From: Leifsonia sp. AK011
GTDB taxonomy: Bacteria; Actinomycetota; Actinomycetes; Actinomycetales; Microbacteriaceae
Direction of reading: 5' to 3'
NCBI RefSeq assembly: GCF_013410945.1
Contig: NZ_JACCCH010000001.1
Coordinates: 1,798,001 to 1,862,000 of the forward strand
DNA: 64,000 nt
Below are positions 54,926 through 63,339 of the stretch, in pieces. Below the pieces are notes generated by a model. It ran no database searches. It was not told the origin of the DNA and was given only the letters and a program-made list of their open reading frames with translations. The translations under genes and the position numbers were made by a program. Each line of letters opens with the position of its first letter. The stretch's first letter is position 1.

Positions 54926-56434
54926 TCAGCGGTTGCGTCTGCGGAGAGCCGTGCCCGCGATCAGCAGCCCGGCGAGACCAAGCCCGGCAACAAACCACTC
55001 GACCTGTCGGCCGGCGGCGACTGCAGGGGTGATCGTCGATGCCAGCGGCACCGTTTCGACCATGGCTCCGGGCTCGTACCAGGGAAGCTGGGCGATGGTC
55101 GACCCATCCGGCCCGATGATCGCGCTCGTGCCCACGGTCGAAATGTTCACGATGGTACGACCTAATTCCATCGCGCGGACGCGTGCGATGGCCAGCTGCT
55201 GAACACTCTCGTCAGTGCGCCCGAAGTCCGCGTTGTTCGACGACGCGAAGATGATCTGGGCGCCCTCTTCCACCGATTCCGTCAGGATCTGGTCGTCCAC
55301 AATGTCGAAGCAGATGTTGATGCCGGCGATCACGCCGTTCACATCGAACACGTTGTCAGTGGTCCCTGGTGTGTATTCGCGCTGAATGAGGTCGATGAGG
55401 TCCGGCGCGAACGGTCGCCAGAATGCGCGATCGGGGATGTATTCACCGAAGGGCACGGGATGCTTCTTGTCGTAGAAGTCCAGCGCGCCCTCCCCCGCCT
55501 GCCACAGGATCGCCGTGTTGTGGAACAGCCCGTCGCGTTCGCTCACCCCCTGGGCCACCAAAGGTGCGTCCATCTCGCTCGATACGTACTCGAACACACT
55601 CGTGGTGTACGGATCCTTCAGGGGATCGCGATAGGTGGTGCCCTCGGGCCAGACGACGACGTCGACGTCCTCCCCGAAGAGTGGAAGGCTGGCATCCAGC
55701 TGGGCCTGCAGGAGGTCGTCGGCGCTCGACCCGTCGAAGTACCCCGCCTTGCCGTTGCCCTGGACGGCGGCGACCGTCATCGTTCCGTCGGCGGAAACGG
55801 GGAAGGCCGGAAACACCAGCAGTGCGGCCGCGACACCCACGGGAGCAGCGATTCGCGCCAGGGTCGGGAGTTCTGCCACGCGAATGGCTTCGATGCTGAT
55901 CGCGACGAGGAACACGAGCACGAACGACATGCCCGAGATGCCGATCCAGCTGTACAGGGGGGCGAGAGGGCCTTCTGATTGGGAGATGCCGATGCGCCCC
56001 CATGCGAAACCACCGTACGGCCACACGCTCGCCCAGGCCTCCCGGGCCGTCCACAGTCCGGCGACGATCACGGGCAGGAGTCCCAGCCGCCCGAGCAGCG
56101 TGGGGAAGGCCAGCGGCACCCACCGGTACGCAAGGGTGATCGCGACCGCGCCCGCCGCGAAGAACAGCGACTCAAGAACAGCAAGGGCCGACATCGGGAG
56201 AGGGCCGAGGAAGAGCGACGCCCACTGGATATGCGTGAGGTAGAAGGTGATCCCGGCTACGAAACCGACGAGGATGGCGCCCCCAATGCGCCGCCCGATG
56301 AGGGTCACGAGCACCAGGGCGACACCCACGAGAGCCAGCGGCCAGAGGTACTTGTCAGGGAAGCCGGCATCCATCACCGGGCCGGACGCGGCCGCGACGA
56401 TGACGGCCGCCCAGAGCGGCAAGACGGGCTTCAC
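54926..56434 (-). CDS. lnt: apolipoprotein N-acyltransferase
   Basis: Lnt adds the third acyl chain to lipoproteins at the outer membrane face. The 502-residue protein has about eight N-terminal membrane helices (1-205), then a nitrilase-like domain with the catalytic triad visible as Glu in VVWPEGTTY, Lys in DFYDKKHPVPFGEYIP and Cys in GINICFDIVDD, and a last helix near the C-terminus. GTG 56434 follows TAAGCT by six bases with no ribosome site, another leaderless candidate. Its lipoprotein clients could include CtaC and the FKBP-like protein here. Confidence 0.94.
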   Translation of the reverse strand: MKPVLPLWAAVIVAAASGPVMDAGFPDKYLWPLALVGVALVLVTLIGRRIGGAILVGFVAGITFYLTHIQWASLFLGPLPMSALAVLESLFFAAGAVAITLAYRWVPLAFPTLLGRLGLLPVIVAGLWTAREAWASVWPYGGFAWGRIGISQSEGPLAPLYSWIGISGMSFVLVFLVAISIEAIRVAELPTLARIAAPVGVAAALLVFPAFPVSADGTMTVAAVQGNGKAGYFDGSSADDLLQAQLDASLPLFGEDVDVVVWPEGTTYRDPLKDPYTTSVFEYVSSEMDAPLVAQGVSERDGLFHNTAILWQAGEGALDFYDKKHPVPFGEYIPDRAFWRPFAPDLIDLIQREYTPGTTDNVFDVNGVIAGINICFDIVDDQILTESVEEGAQIIFASSNNADFGRTDESVQQLAIARVRAMELGRTIVNISTVGTSAIIGPDGSTIAQLPWYEPGAMVETVPLASTITPAVAAGRQVEWFVAGLGLAGLLIAGTALRRRNR

Positions 56435-56440
56435 GGTATG

Positions 56441-56446
56441 AGCTTA
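56441..56446 (-). promoter_or_regulatory. candidate -10 element of leaderless lnt mRNA
   Basis: TAAGCT on the minus strand ending six bases before GTG 56434. It lies just downstream of the helY stop codon, so lnt could be expressed apart from helY. Confidence 0.5.
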
Positions 56447-56454
56447 GGCGGGGA

Positions 56455-58887
56455 TCATGCGACGGAACTGTACGCCACGATGCCCCGACGGATGCCGTCG
56501 AGCGCCGCTCGCGCCGTGCGGCCGACCTCGCCGTCCGCCACGACCGAAAGCTGGTCGAGGAGGTCGATCGTCTGCTTGGACCAGCGCACGAAGTCGCCTG
56601 CGGCCATGTCCGCCTCGCGGAGCACCGCGTCGAGGGGCGTGCCGTTGGTCCACCGCCACATGGCGAGGGCGAGACCGGTGGAGAGCGGCTGGCTGCCGGG
56701 CAGTCGATGCGCGTGCTCCATATCGTCAAGCTCGGCCCACAGGTTGCCGGTGAGCTCGAGCGCCTCGCGGAACCGGCCTCGCGGCAGGTGGCGGTCGCCG
56801 AGTTCGCCCTCCTCGCGCCGCGGCTCGTAGACGAGGGCCGTGGCCATCGCGGCGAGTGAGGGCGCGTCGAGGTCGTTCCAGTATCCGCGGCGGAGACTCT
56901 CGGCAACGAGGAGGTCTCGCTCGCCGTAGATGCGCCGCAGCATCCGACCGGTCTCGCTCAGTTCGAACTCGCCTGACTCGGTCGAGTGGAGATAGCCGAG
57001 CTCGACGAGAACTTCGGTGACTCGGTCGAAGATGCGGGCGACGGCACCGGTGCGGTTGCGGATCTGGCTGGAGAGCTGATCGGTTTCGCGCTTGAGCTTC
57101 CAATAGCGCTCAGCCCACCGTGCGTGAGTTTCGCGCTCCTGACAGGCGTGGCAGGGGTGCTGCTTCATGCGCCTGCGGAGGTCACCCAGGTGGCGCTGAC
57201 GTTTGTCTCGCTCAGCCCGACTGGCTGTGTTCGAGATGCCCTTGCGCTCGAGGTCGGTGAGTTCGCGACGGATGCCGGAGTACTCTCCGAAATCACCGAG
57301 GTGGCAGGTCATCGACTGCTTGTAGCCCGCGAGCGACTCCTCCTGCGATCGAACCTTGCGGGCAAGATCGACGACGGCCCTGTCGGCCTGGAACTGGGCG
57401 AAGCTCGACTCGAGGATCTCGCGGGTGCGCTGTCGCCCGAACTGCTCGATGAGGTTGACCGCCATGTTGTAGGTCGGCCGGAAGCTGGAGTTCAGGGGGT
57501 ACGTGCGCCTCGAGGCGAGGGATGCCACGGCTTGCGGGTCGAGCCCATCGACCCACTGGATCACCGAGTGACCCTCCACGTCGATACCGCGACGCCCGGC
57601 TCGACCCGTGAGCTGCGTGTACTCCCCCGGTGTGATGGGCACCCGGGATTCGCCGTTGAACTTCTCTAGCTTCTCGAGGACCACGGTTCTGGCCGGCATG
57701 TTGATGCCGAGCGCGAGGGTCTCGGTGGCGAAGACGACCTTCACGAGCTTCTTCTGGAAGAGCTCCTCCACAACCTCCTTGAAGGCGGGCAGGAGGCCAG
57801 CGTGATGCGCGGCGACACCGCGCTCGAGACCGGAGAGCCAGTCCCAGTACCCGAGCACGGCGAGATCCTCGTCGAGCAGGGTGCGGCAGCGCTCCTCGAC
57901 GATCTCGCGGATCTCGTCGCGCTCCTGCGTCGTCGTGAAGCGGAGCCCGGCGCGGAGGACCTGCGCGACCGCCTGGTCGCATCCGTTCCTGCTGAAGATG
58001 AAGAAGATGGCGGGGAGGAGATTGCGCGACTCGAGCAGGCGCACCACATCCGGGCGTTGCATCCGCTGCGTCTCGGGGCGCCCGCCATACGAGTGATGCC
58101 GCGCTCCCCCGCGACCACCGCCCCGGCCGCCGCTCGGTCGCGAGCCGGACCGAGACAGCTGCACGAGCTCCGGGTTCACCCGATTCGTGCCGATCGTGCC
58201 GGAAGAGTCGAAGAGGTCGACGAGCTTGGTGCGCATGAGAATGTGCTGGTCAAGGGGCACGGGGCGCTCCTCGGACACGATCACCGAGGTGTCGCCGCGC
58301 ACGGCCTGCAGCCAGTCACCGAACTCCTCGGCATTGGAGACCGTGGCGCTCAGGGACACCATACGCACCGACTGCGGCAGGTGGATGATGACCTCCTCCC
58401 ACACCGCACCCCGGAAGCGGTCGGCGAGGAAATGCACCTCGTCCATCACGACGTACTCGAGGTCGCGGAGCAGATCGGAGTCGGCGTAGAGCATGTTGCG
58501 CAGGACCTCGGTCGTCATGATGACGATCCGGGCGCCCGAGTTCACGTTGCTGTCGCCCGTGAGCAGACCAACCGATTCCGGGCCGTACTCGGCTGTGAGT
58601 TCCTGGAACTTCTGGTTGCTCAACGCCTTCATGGGCGTCGTGTAGAAGACCTTAGCGCGCGGCCGCTGCATGGCCTGGAAGATCGCGAACTCGGCGACGA
58701 TCGTCTTGCCCGCACCCGTTGGGGCGGCCACGAGAACGCTCTTGCCATCCTCGAGCTGGGTGCACGCCTCGATCTGGAACGCGTCGAGATCGAACCTCTG
58801 GCTCGCGCGGAAGGCCTCGAGCACGGGGTGCCCGCTACGGCGTCGGGATGCTGCGAACCGCTCTGCCGGGGACAGCTGATCTGTCAT
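56455..58887 (-). CDS. helY: superfamily 2 RNA helicase, HelY/Mtr4-like
   Basis: An 810-residue Ski2/Mtr4-type helicase. Walker A APTGAGKT (55-62), DEVH box (149-152) and SATVSN motif III are followed by a Gly/Arg-rich insert (about 250-275), the second RecA domain with TLALGINMPARTVVLEKL and QLTGRAGRRG, and a C-terminal DSHCT domain after residue about 630. A KQHPCHACQERETH stretch around 570 contains a short CxxC. It ends the block pafB-pafC-tatA-tatC-helY, the order found in Mycobacterium (Rv2096c-Rv2092c). Confidence 0.94.
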   Translation of the reverse strand: MTDQLSPAERFAASRRRSGHPVLEAFRASQRFDLDAFQIEACTQLEDGKSVLVAAPTGAGKTIVAEFAIFQAMQRPRAKVFYTTPMKALSNQKFQELTAEYGPESVGLLTGDSNVNSGARIVIMTTEVLRNMLYADSDLLRDLEYVVMDEVHFLADRFRGAVWEEVIIHLPQSVRMVSLSATVSNAEEFGDWLQAVRGDTSVIVSEERPVPLDQHILMRTKLVDLFDSSGTIGTNRVNPELVQLSRSGSRPSGGRGGGRGGARHHSYGGRPETQRMQRPDVVRLLESRNLLPAIFFIFSRNGCDQAVAQVLRAGLRFTTTQERDEIREIVEERCRTLLDEDLAVLGYWDWLSGLERGVAAHHAGLLPAFKEVVEELFQKKLVKVVFATETLALGINMPARTVVLEKLEKFNGESRVPITPGEYTQLTGRAGRRGIDVEGHSVIQWVDGLDPQAVASLASRRTYPLNSSFRPTYNMAVNLIEQFGRQRTREILESSFAQFQADRAVVDLARKVRSQEESLAGYKQSMTCHLGDFGEYSGIRRELTDLERKGISNTASRAERDKRQRHLGDLRRRMKQHPCHACQERETHARWAERYWKLKRETDQLSSQIRNRTGAVARIFDRVTEVLVELGYLHSTESGEFELSETGRMLRRIYGERDLLVAESLRRGYWNDLDAPSLAAMATALVYEPRREEGELGDRHLPRGRFREALELTGNLWAELDDMEHAHRLPGSQPLSTGLALAMWRWTNGTPLDAVLREADMAAGDFVRWSKQTIDLLDQLSVVADGEVGRTARAALDGIRRGIVAYSSVA

Positions 58888-58894
58888 CCCCTCA

Positions 58895-58900
58895 AGCCTA
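58895..58900 (-). promoter_or_regulatory. possible -10 element overlapping the tatC stop codon (for helY)
   Basis: TAGGCT on the minus strand begins with the tatC stop codon TAG and ends seven bases before the helY ATG. It resembles the murG/murC case and would let helY be transcribed separately from tat genes. Confidence 0.4.
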
Positions 58901-59686
58901 AGCGGTGGCTGGCTCGAATTCGGCCTGACGGCGGGCCGCCCGGCGATCGTGGACCCAGGCCACCCCGTAGGCGGCGAAGTAGAGGAGCACCATGGGGATC
59001 GCGAGAAGGAACATCGAGACGACGTCGGCGGCAGGGGTCGCGATGGCAGTGAACAGCACGATGACGAGGATCGCCACGCGCCATCCCTTGATGATGGATG
59101 CCGCAGACAACACCCCGACGAAGTTCAGGAGCACGAGGAACACCGGCAGCACAAACGCGATACCGATCGCGAGGACGAGCTTGATCACGAAGTCGTAGTA
59201 GATCTTCGCGTCGAGATAGGTGGCGTCCTCCTGCGCGGAGAAGGACGTCAGGAGCTCGACCATGTGCGGGAAGACGAACCATCCGGCCGCCGCGCCCAGG
59301 AAGAAGAGCGGCACGGCCGAGAAGAAGAACCCGAAGGTGTACCGCTTCTCCTTCGACGTGAGCCCAGGCACCAGGAAGGCGAAGATCTGGAACAACCACA
59401 CCGGGCTGGCGATCACGATCGCGATCGTGAGCGAGATCGCGAGACGCAGGTCGAAAGCGCCCGTCACCGTCGTGTAGATGATCTCGGCGTTGCGTTCCTC
59501 GGCGATCTGGTTGATCGGCACGCGGAGGGCGTCAATGACGAACGGCGAGAGGAAGAAACCGGCGACAGCGGCAACGAGGATGGCGACCGCCGAGATCACC
59601 AGGCGCTTACGAAGCTCGCGGAGGTGCTCCCCGAGCGACATGCGCTCGTCGCTCTTGTTGCGCCACCGCCCTGAACGGGTGGCCAT
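58898..59686 (-). CDS. tatC: twin-arginine translocase subunit TatC
   Basis: The receptor subunit of the Tat pathway, 262 residues with six membrane helices. The N-terminal MSLGEHLRELRKRLVIS, FVLPVFLVLLNFVGVLS and the region after it match TatC. Known clients would be folded cofactor proteins such as the Rieske protein QcrA encoded here. It follows tatA by five bases. Confidence 0.96.
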   Translation of the reverse strand: MATRSGRWRNKSDERMSLGEHLRELRKRLVISAVAILVAAVAGFFLSPFVIDALRVPINQIAEERNAEIIYTTVTGAFDLRLAISLTIAIVIASPVWLFQIFAFLVPGLTSKEKRYTFGFFFSAVPLFFLGAAAGWFVFPHMVELLTSFSAQEDATYLDAKIYYDFVIKLVLAIGIAFVLPVFLVLLNFVGVLSAASIIKGWRVAILVIVLFTAIATPAADVVSMFLLAIPMVLLYFAAYGVAWVHDRRAARRQAEFEPATA

Positions 59687-59691
59687 AGTCC

Positions 59692-59949
59692 CTAGGACTT
59701 CGGCTTGCTGGCGCCCTTGGCGGAGGACTTCTTCGCCGACGGGGCTTCATTGGCCGCCTCTGGCTCGTCGTCAGCGTCCGACTCAGCGTCGGCCGACGAC
59801 TCGTCCTTCATCGTCTTGACCTCGCTGCGGAAGATCCGCATGGACTGCCCGATGCTGCGCGCGAGACCGGGGAGCTTGGGTGCACCGAACAGGACCAGGA
59901 CCACCACGAGGATGGCGACGAGGTGCCATCCGGTCAGGTTTCCGAACAT
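59692..59949 (-). CDS. tatA: twin-arginine translocase subunit TatA
   Basis: An 85-residue TatA: a short N-terminal membrane helix (about 6-22), the hinge FGAPKLPGLARSIGQSMR followed by an amphipathic helix, and a charged Ala/Glu/Lys tail. The hinge has Pro where FGAKRLP is common. An AAGGAG site precedes ATG 59949. Paired with tatC; only one TatA/B-type gene is present here. Confidence 0.95.
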   Translation of the reverse strand: MFGNLTGWHLVAILVVVLVLFGAPKLPGLARSIGQSMRIFRSEVKTMKDESSADAESDADDEPEAANEAPSAKKSSAKGASKPKS

Positions 59950-59999
59950 GGCTGCTCCTTATGCTGTGCGGGAAGGTGCCTCGATTCTAGCCCGCTCAT

Positions 60000-60374
60000 C
60001 TATGACTTGGCTTTGAAGGTGTGTCTGGCGTACCAGCGGGCCGGCCACTGGACCCGGGATGCGTCCACTGCGGTGATCCGCGCTGCCCTGGCCAGGCGTG
60101 CCGCTCGTCGACTCTCGCGCCGCTGGGCACGATGCGTGCGGCGGGCATCCTCACGGGCGTGGATCGCGCTCACCTCCGCGAGGATCGCGAGCTGCGGCCG
60201 CACCAGTTCGGCATCCGGCGGGTCGATGAGTGAGGCGCGATCCGCGAGCGAGGCCACGTCGTCGAGCAGAACAAGGAACTTGCGGAAAAGCCACCACACA
60301 GCCAGGCCGAGCACGACCAGCAGGAGCACGACGAGACCGGTCCAGATCAGCACCCAACTCCACCAGGGCATCAT
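60000..60374 (-). CDS. small membrane protein of unknown function
   Basis: A 124-residue protein I cannot assign. It has an N-terminal Trp-rich start (MMPWWSWVLIW), one long hydrophobic helix (about 5-29), a short helical segment and a strongly basic, Arg/Ala-rich C-terminus. The gene sits five bases after pafC and before tatA, in the same direction, so it is likely part of the pafB-pafC transcript. The frame is open further upstream, but ATG 60374 fits the helix start. Confidence 0.65.
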   Translation of the reverse strand: MMPWWSWVLIWTGLVVLLLVVLGLAVWWLFRKFLVLLDDVASLADRASLIDPPDAELVRPQLAILAEVSAIHAREDARRTHRAQRRESRRAARLARAARITAVDASRVQWPARWYARHTFKAKS

Positions 60375-60379
60375 GGCGA

Positions 60380-61372
60380 TCAGGCCTCGTACCGCGCGGC
60401 ACCCGCCGAAGCCCACTCGCGCACTACGGCGCGGGCCTCCGCGGGAGCGAGCACGGTCACGGCGCCGGGCATGCTCGCGATGAGGCGTTTGAGCCCGTGG
60501 TAGTGCGAGACACGGAGGCTCACCGTCATCCTGCCGTCCGAGGCGTCCGCGGAGACTGTTTCCGGTGCATAGTCGGCGAGGAGGGGCAACGCCGCGGAAT
60601 CGACCTCGATGGTGACGGAGAGATCATCGTCAGAGCCCTCGAAGAGGGTCTCGGGCAGCGTGACATCGCTGGGTTCGTGCGAGATGGGCTCGTCGGTGAT
60701 TCGCGGGCGGGAGATCCTGTCGATGCGGAAGGTGCGGATGGCCTCGCGCAGGTGACACCATCCCCTGAGGTACCAGTCGGAGTCGATCGATTCCACGCGA
60801 AGCGGGTCGACCTTGCGATCCTCGAGCTCGCCGCGTGAGTCCACGTAGGTGAACTCGAGCTGCACCCCGCGCTCGACGGAGTCCCGTGCCAGCTGGAGGG
60901 TCTCATCGGTCTCGCTCGCCGCGACAGCGACGGCGCTCGGTTCGGCGGATGCCCCGCGCGAGAGCTTCGACATGAGGCTCGCGATCGCGGCCCGGTCGGC
61001 CTGCTCCGGCAACGACGAGAGGTACTGGAGCCCGGCGATGAGGGCAGCGGCCTCGCGTGCCGAGAAGCGCGGTGAATCGTCGATGGCGACCAGGTTCGTG
61101 AGCACGATCTCGTCGTCGTCCTCGAAGGAATCCCAGGCGATGTCGAACAGGTCACCGTGCTGGTACGAGTTGGTCTCCCCAGGAATGCCGGAGACCGCGA
61201 GGAGCTGTACGGCGTCGCGGATCTGCTGCTCGGGAACCCCGAAATGCGTCGCCACCTCGGAAACGCTCACGCGATCACGGTCGATGAGGTACGGCACGAG
61301 CGAGAGGAGGAACGCCAGCTTGTCCTGCGCGCGCTGGGGTTGAGCCTTCTGCGAAGGAACTCGTTCAGCCAT
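60380..61372 (-). CDS. pafC: WYL-domain regulator PafC
   Basis: A 330-residue transcription factor: winged helix (about 15-70, FLLSLVPYLIDRDRVSVSEV), WYL domain (about 155-250, with DWYLRGWCHLREAIRTFRIDR, which keeps the FRIDR signature) and a C-terminal WCX domain. PafB and PafC act together, activating DNA repair genes after damage in mycobacteria. It overlaps pafB by eight bases. There is no pafA or other proteasome gene within the window. Confidence 0.92.
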   Translation of the reverse strand: MAERVPSQKAQPQRAQDKLAFLLSLVPYLIDRDRVSVSEVATHFGVPEQQIRDAVQLLAVSGIPGETNSYQHGDLFDIAWDSFEDDDEIVLTNLVAIDDSPRFSAREAAALIAGLQYLSSLPEQADRAAIASLMSKLSRGASAEPSAVAVAASETDETLQLARDSVERGVQLEFTYVDSRGELEDRKVDPLRVESIDSDWYLRGWCHLREAIRTFRIDRISRPRITDEPISHEPSDVTLPETLFEGSDDDLSVTIEVDSAALPLLADYAPETVSADASDGRMTVSLRVSHYHGLKRLIASMPGAVTVLAPAEARAVVREWASAGAARYEA

Positions 61373-62354
61373 GATCTGCCGCCGTTCTCTGCAGGCGCGA
61401 GCGGACGGCCTCGCGCAGCTCCGGCGGGGAGATCACGAGGACCTCGGGACCGAAACCGGCTAGTTCGTCAGCGAGGATGTTCGCGTCGGTGTGGTGGAGT
61501 TGGAGCGAGCCGTCGGGGAGGAGAGACGTCCCACGGCGGTTGTTCAGGCGGATCGCGGCATCCGTTCCGGGTTCAACCTCGACGACGGCAACTCGTGAGG
61601 CCCAGACCCGGTCGAGTTCTGCGAGGGCGCGGGCGCTCTGGTCGCCCACTGGCGGTTCGAAACTCTTCGAGGTGAGCTCGACGGGACTCACGATCCGCCG
61701 AAGGAGGAACGTCTTGGTGACCCCGGACTCCGGCTCGTCGGCGAAGAGGTGCCACCGTCCCTGGTGCTGGACGAGGGCAAGCGGCGCGACGGTCCGCACT
61801 CGCGCAGCTGCTTCGCCCGGCTTGAGATACGAGAACCGCACGATGACGTGGCGTTCGAGAGCCTCACCGAGAGGATCGAACGCAGCCTCGCGAACGCGGA
61901 CGCGCGGTGCGTACCCGAGAACTGGTTCCGTGGTGGCGACCCCCAGTGCCTTGAGCTTCAGGATGGCACGACGCGACTCCCCCGACAGCGATCCCTCTCG
62001 CCAGACCATCGCAGCCAGTGACAAGAGCGTGTTCTCCTCCGGGGAGAAACGAACATCGGTGGGTAATTCATAGGTTCCGCGCGGGATGAGGTAACGCAGG
62101 TTCTGGTTGTTGCCGGCCTCACCTGGCGTCTCGATGGTCTCCAGCGGAACGCCGAGCTCGCGGATGTCGTCCTTGTCGCGCTCGAATTGCCGCTCGAGCG
62201 ACGCGTTGTCACCGGAGGCGGAGTAGCGCTGGCGATAGCCCTGGACCGTCGAGAGGATCTCGTTCTTGGTCAGCCCGTTATCCGTCGCGAGCAGGGCCAG
62301 CACAAGGCTGAACAGCCGCTCCTCGACGGGAACTCTCTGTGGGGAACTCGACAC
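61365..62354 (-). CDS. pafB: WYL-domain regulator PafB
   Basis: A 329-residue partner of PafC with the same layout: N-terminal helix-turn-helix (VEERLFSLVLALLATDNGLTKNEIL), WYL domain around 150-250 with QHQGRWHLFADEPESGVTKTFLLRR and a C-terminal WCX domain. GTG 62354 has an AAGGA site. First gene of the pafB-pafC-(small membrane protein)-tatA-tatC-helY block. Confidence 0.92.
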   Translation of the reverse strand: MSSSPQRVPVEERLFSLVLALLATDNGLTKNEILSTVQGYRQRYSASGDNASLERQFERDKDDIRELGVPLETIETPGEAGNNQNLRYLIPRGTYELPTDVRFSPEENTLLSLAAMVWREGSLSGESRRAILKLKALGVATTEPVLGYAPRVRVREAAFDPLGEALERHVIVRFSYLKPGEAAARVRTVAPLALVQHQGRWHLFADEPESGVTKTFLLRRIVSPVELTSKSFEPPVGDQSARALAELDRVWASRVAVVEVEPGTDAAIRLNNRRGTSLLPDGSLQLHHTDANILADELAGFGPEVLVISPPELREAVRSRLQRTAADHG

Positions 62355-62411
62355 GAATCAATCCTTAGGTCTCGTCGACATCCGGCCTGTGTCGTGATGC
62401 TGGTGTTCTGG

Positions 62412-63305
62412 CTACTCCGCGATGCCGAGTACGTCAATAACGTAGACGACTGTCTGGTCTCCGGGAACCGCGATGAGGAGTTGCGATCCGACGGTCTGTC
62501 CGACCAGTGAGGTGATCACCTCAGGGGGAAGGCTGGCACCTTGCGCATTCTCATCGAGGACAACCGCTGCCGGGGCTGTCTCCCACGTCGTGTCCTTGAG
62601 TTGCTCGCCCTTCCAGTTGATCGAGGAGAAGTTCACGATCACCTGGTCACCTGCCGAGGTCGTTGATCCTGACCCCTTCTTGAGCAGGTCTACGGTCAAC
62701 TCCGTGGGGGCGGCGCTATCCGGGAAGGTGAAACCGGGCTGGCCGCTGGGTGCGGTCACGATCGCGGGCATGCCAGCCCGTGCAACCTGATCCGCGCCAT
62801 CCGCCCGGCCGAGGAAGGCATGCAGGATGTCGGCGACGAGCACAAGGCTCTGCTCCGGCTCGATCTGGAACTGAGACGCGCGGTCACCGAAGAGCTCATC
62901 AGCGGTGCCCGTCGCGATCACGCGTGAACCCACCGATCCGCACTGGAGGACCTTCGTGAAGGGGAAAGCGTAGTTCTCGGTAGGCAGCAGCACCGCTTGA
63001 TCCGCCGCGACGATGGGATCGCCGGTCTCCGCGTCGTAGATGAAGAGCGTTCCACCGACAACACCGCCAGCACGTACGGGCTTGCCGTCTCCCGTGATGG
63101 ACTCCGTGACACCGAGATCCGGCGAGACGAGCGGGGTCGGGAACGTGACATCCGGGTTCGCACCGAACTCGCCAGCGGCGGTCACGAGGTCCGCGTTGCC
63201 CGTGGCATCACACAACGCGGAGTTGGCTCCGGGCGTCGAACAGGCCGAAATCGACACCAGCAGGACTCCGAATACGGCGATGCTGGCGATCTTGCGCACT
63301 GACAC
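62412..63305 (-). CDS. lipoprotein with FKBP-type domains, probably inactive as PPIase
   Basis: A 297-residue lipoprotein: signal peptide with lipobox SISAC (Cys22), then two FKBP-like domains (about 60-150 and 205-297). The second keeps GDQVIVNFSSINWKG and the final VVYVIDVLGI, but the active-site stretch VIPGWxxGLxGM is reduced to LPPEVITSLVGQTVG, without the Trp, and the 80s loop is very short. It may be a chaperone or structural envelope protein rather than an isomerase. GAGGAG precedes GTG 63305. Confidence 0.82.
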   Translation of the reverse strand: MSVRKIASIAVFGVLLVSISACSTPGANSALCDATGNADLVTAAGEFGANPDVTFPTPLVSPDLGVTESITGDGKPVRAGGVVGGTLFIYDAETGDPIVAADQAVLLPTENYAFPFTKVLQCGSVGSRVIATGTADELFGDRASQFQIEPEQSLVLVADILHAFLGRADGADQVARAGMPAIVTAPSGQPGFTFPDSAAPTELTVDLLKKGSGSTTSAGDQVIVNFSSINWKGEQLKDTTWETAPAAVVLDENAQGASLPPEVITSLVGQTVGSQLLIAVPGDQTVVYVIDVLGIAE

Positions 63306-63339
63306 TGTTCTCCTCGGGGGGATTGAAATCGCAACCACT

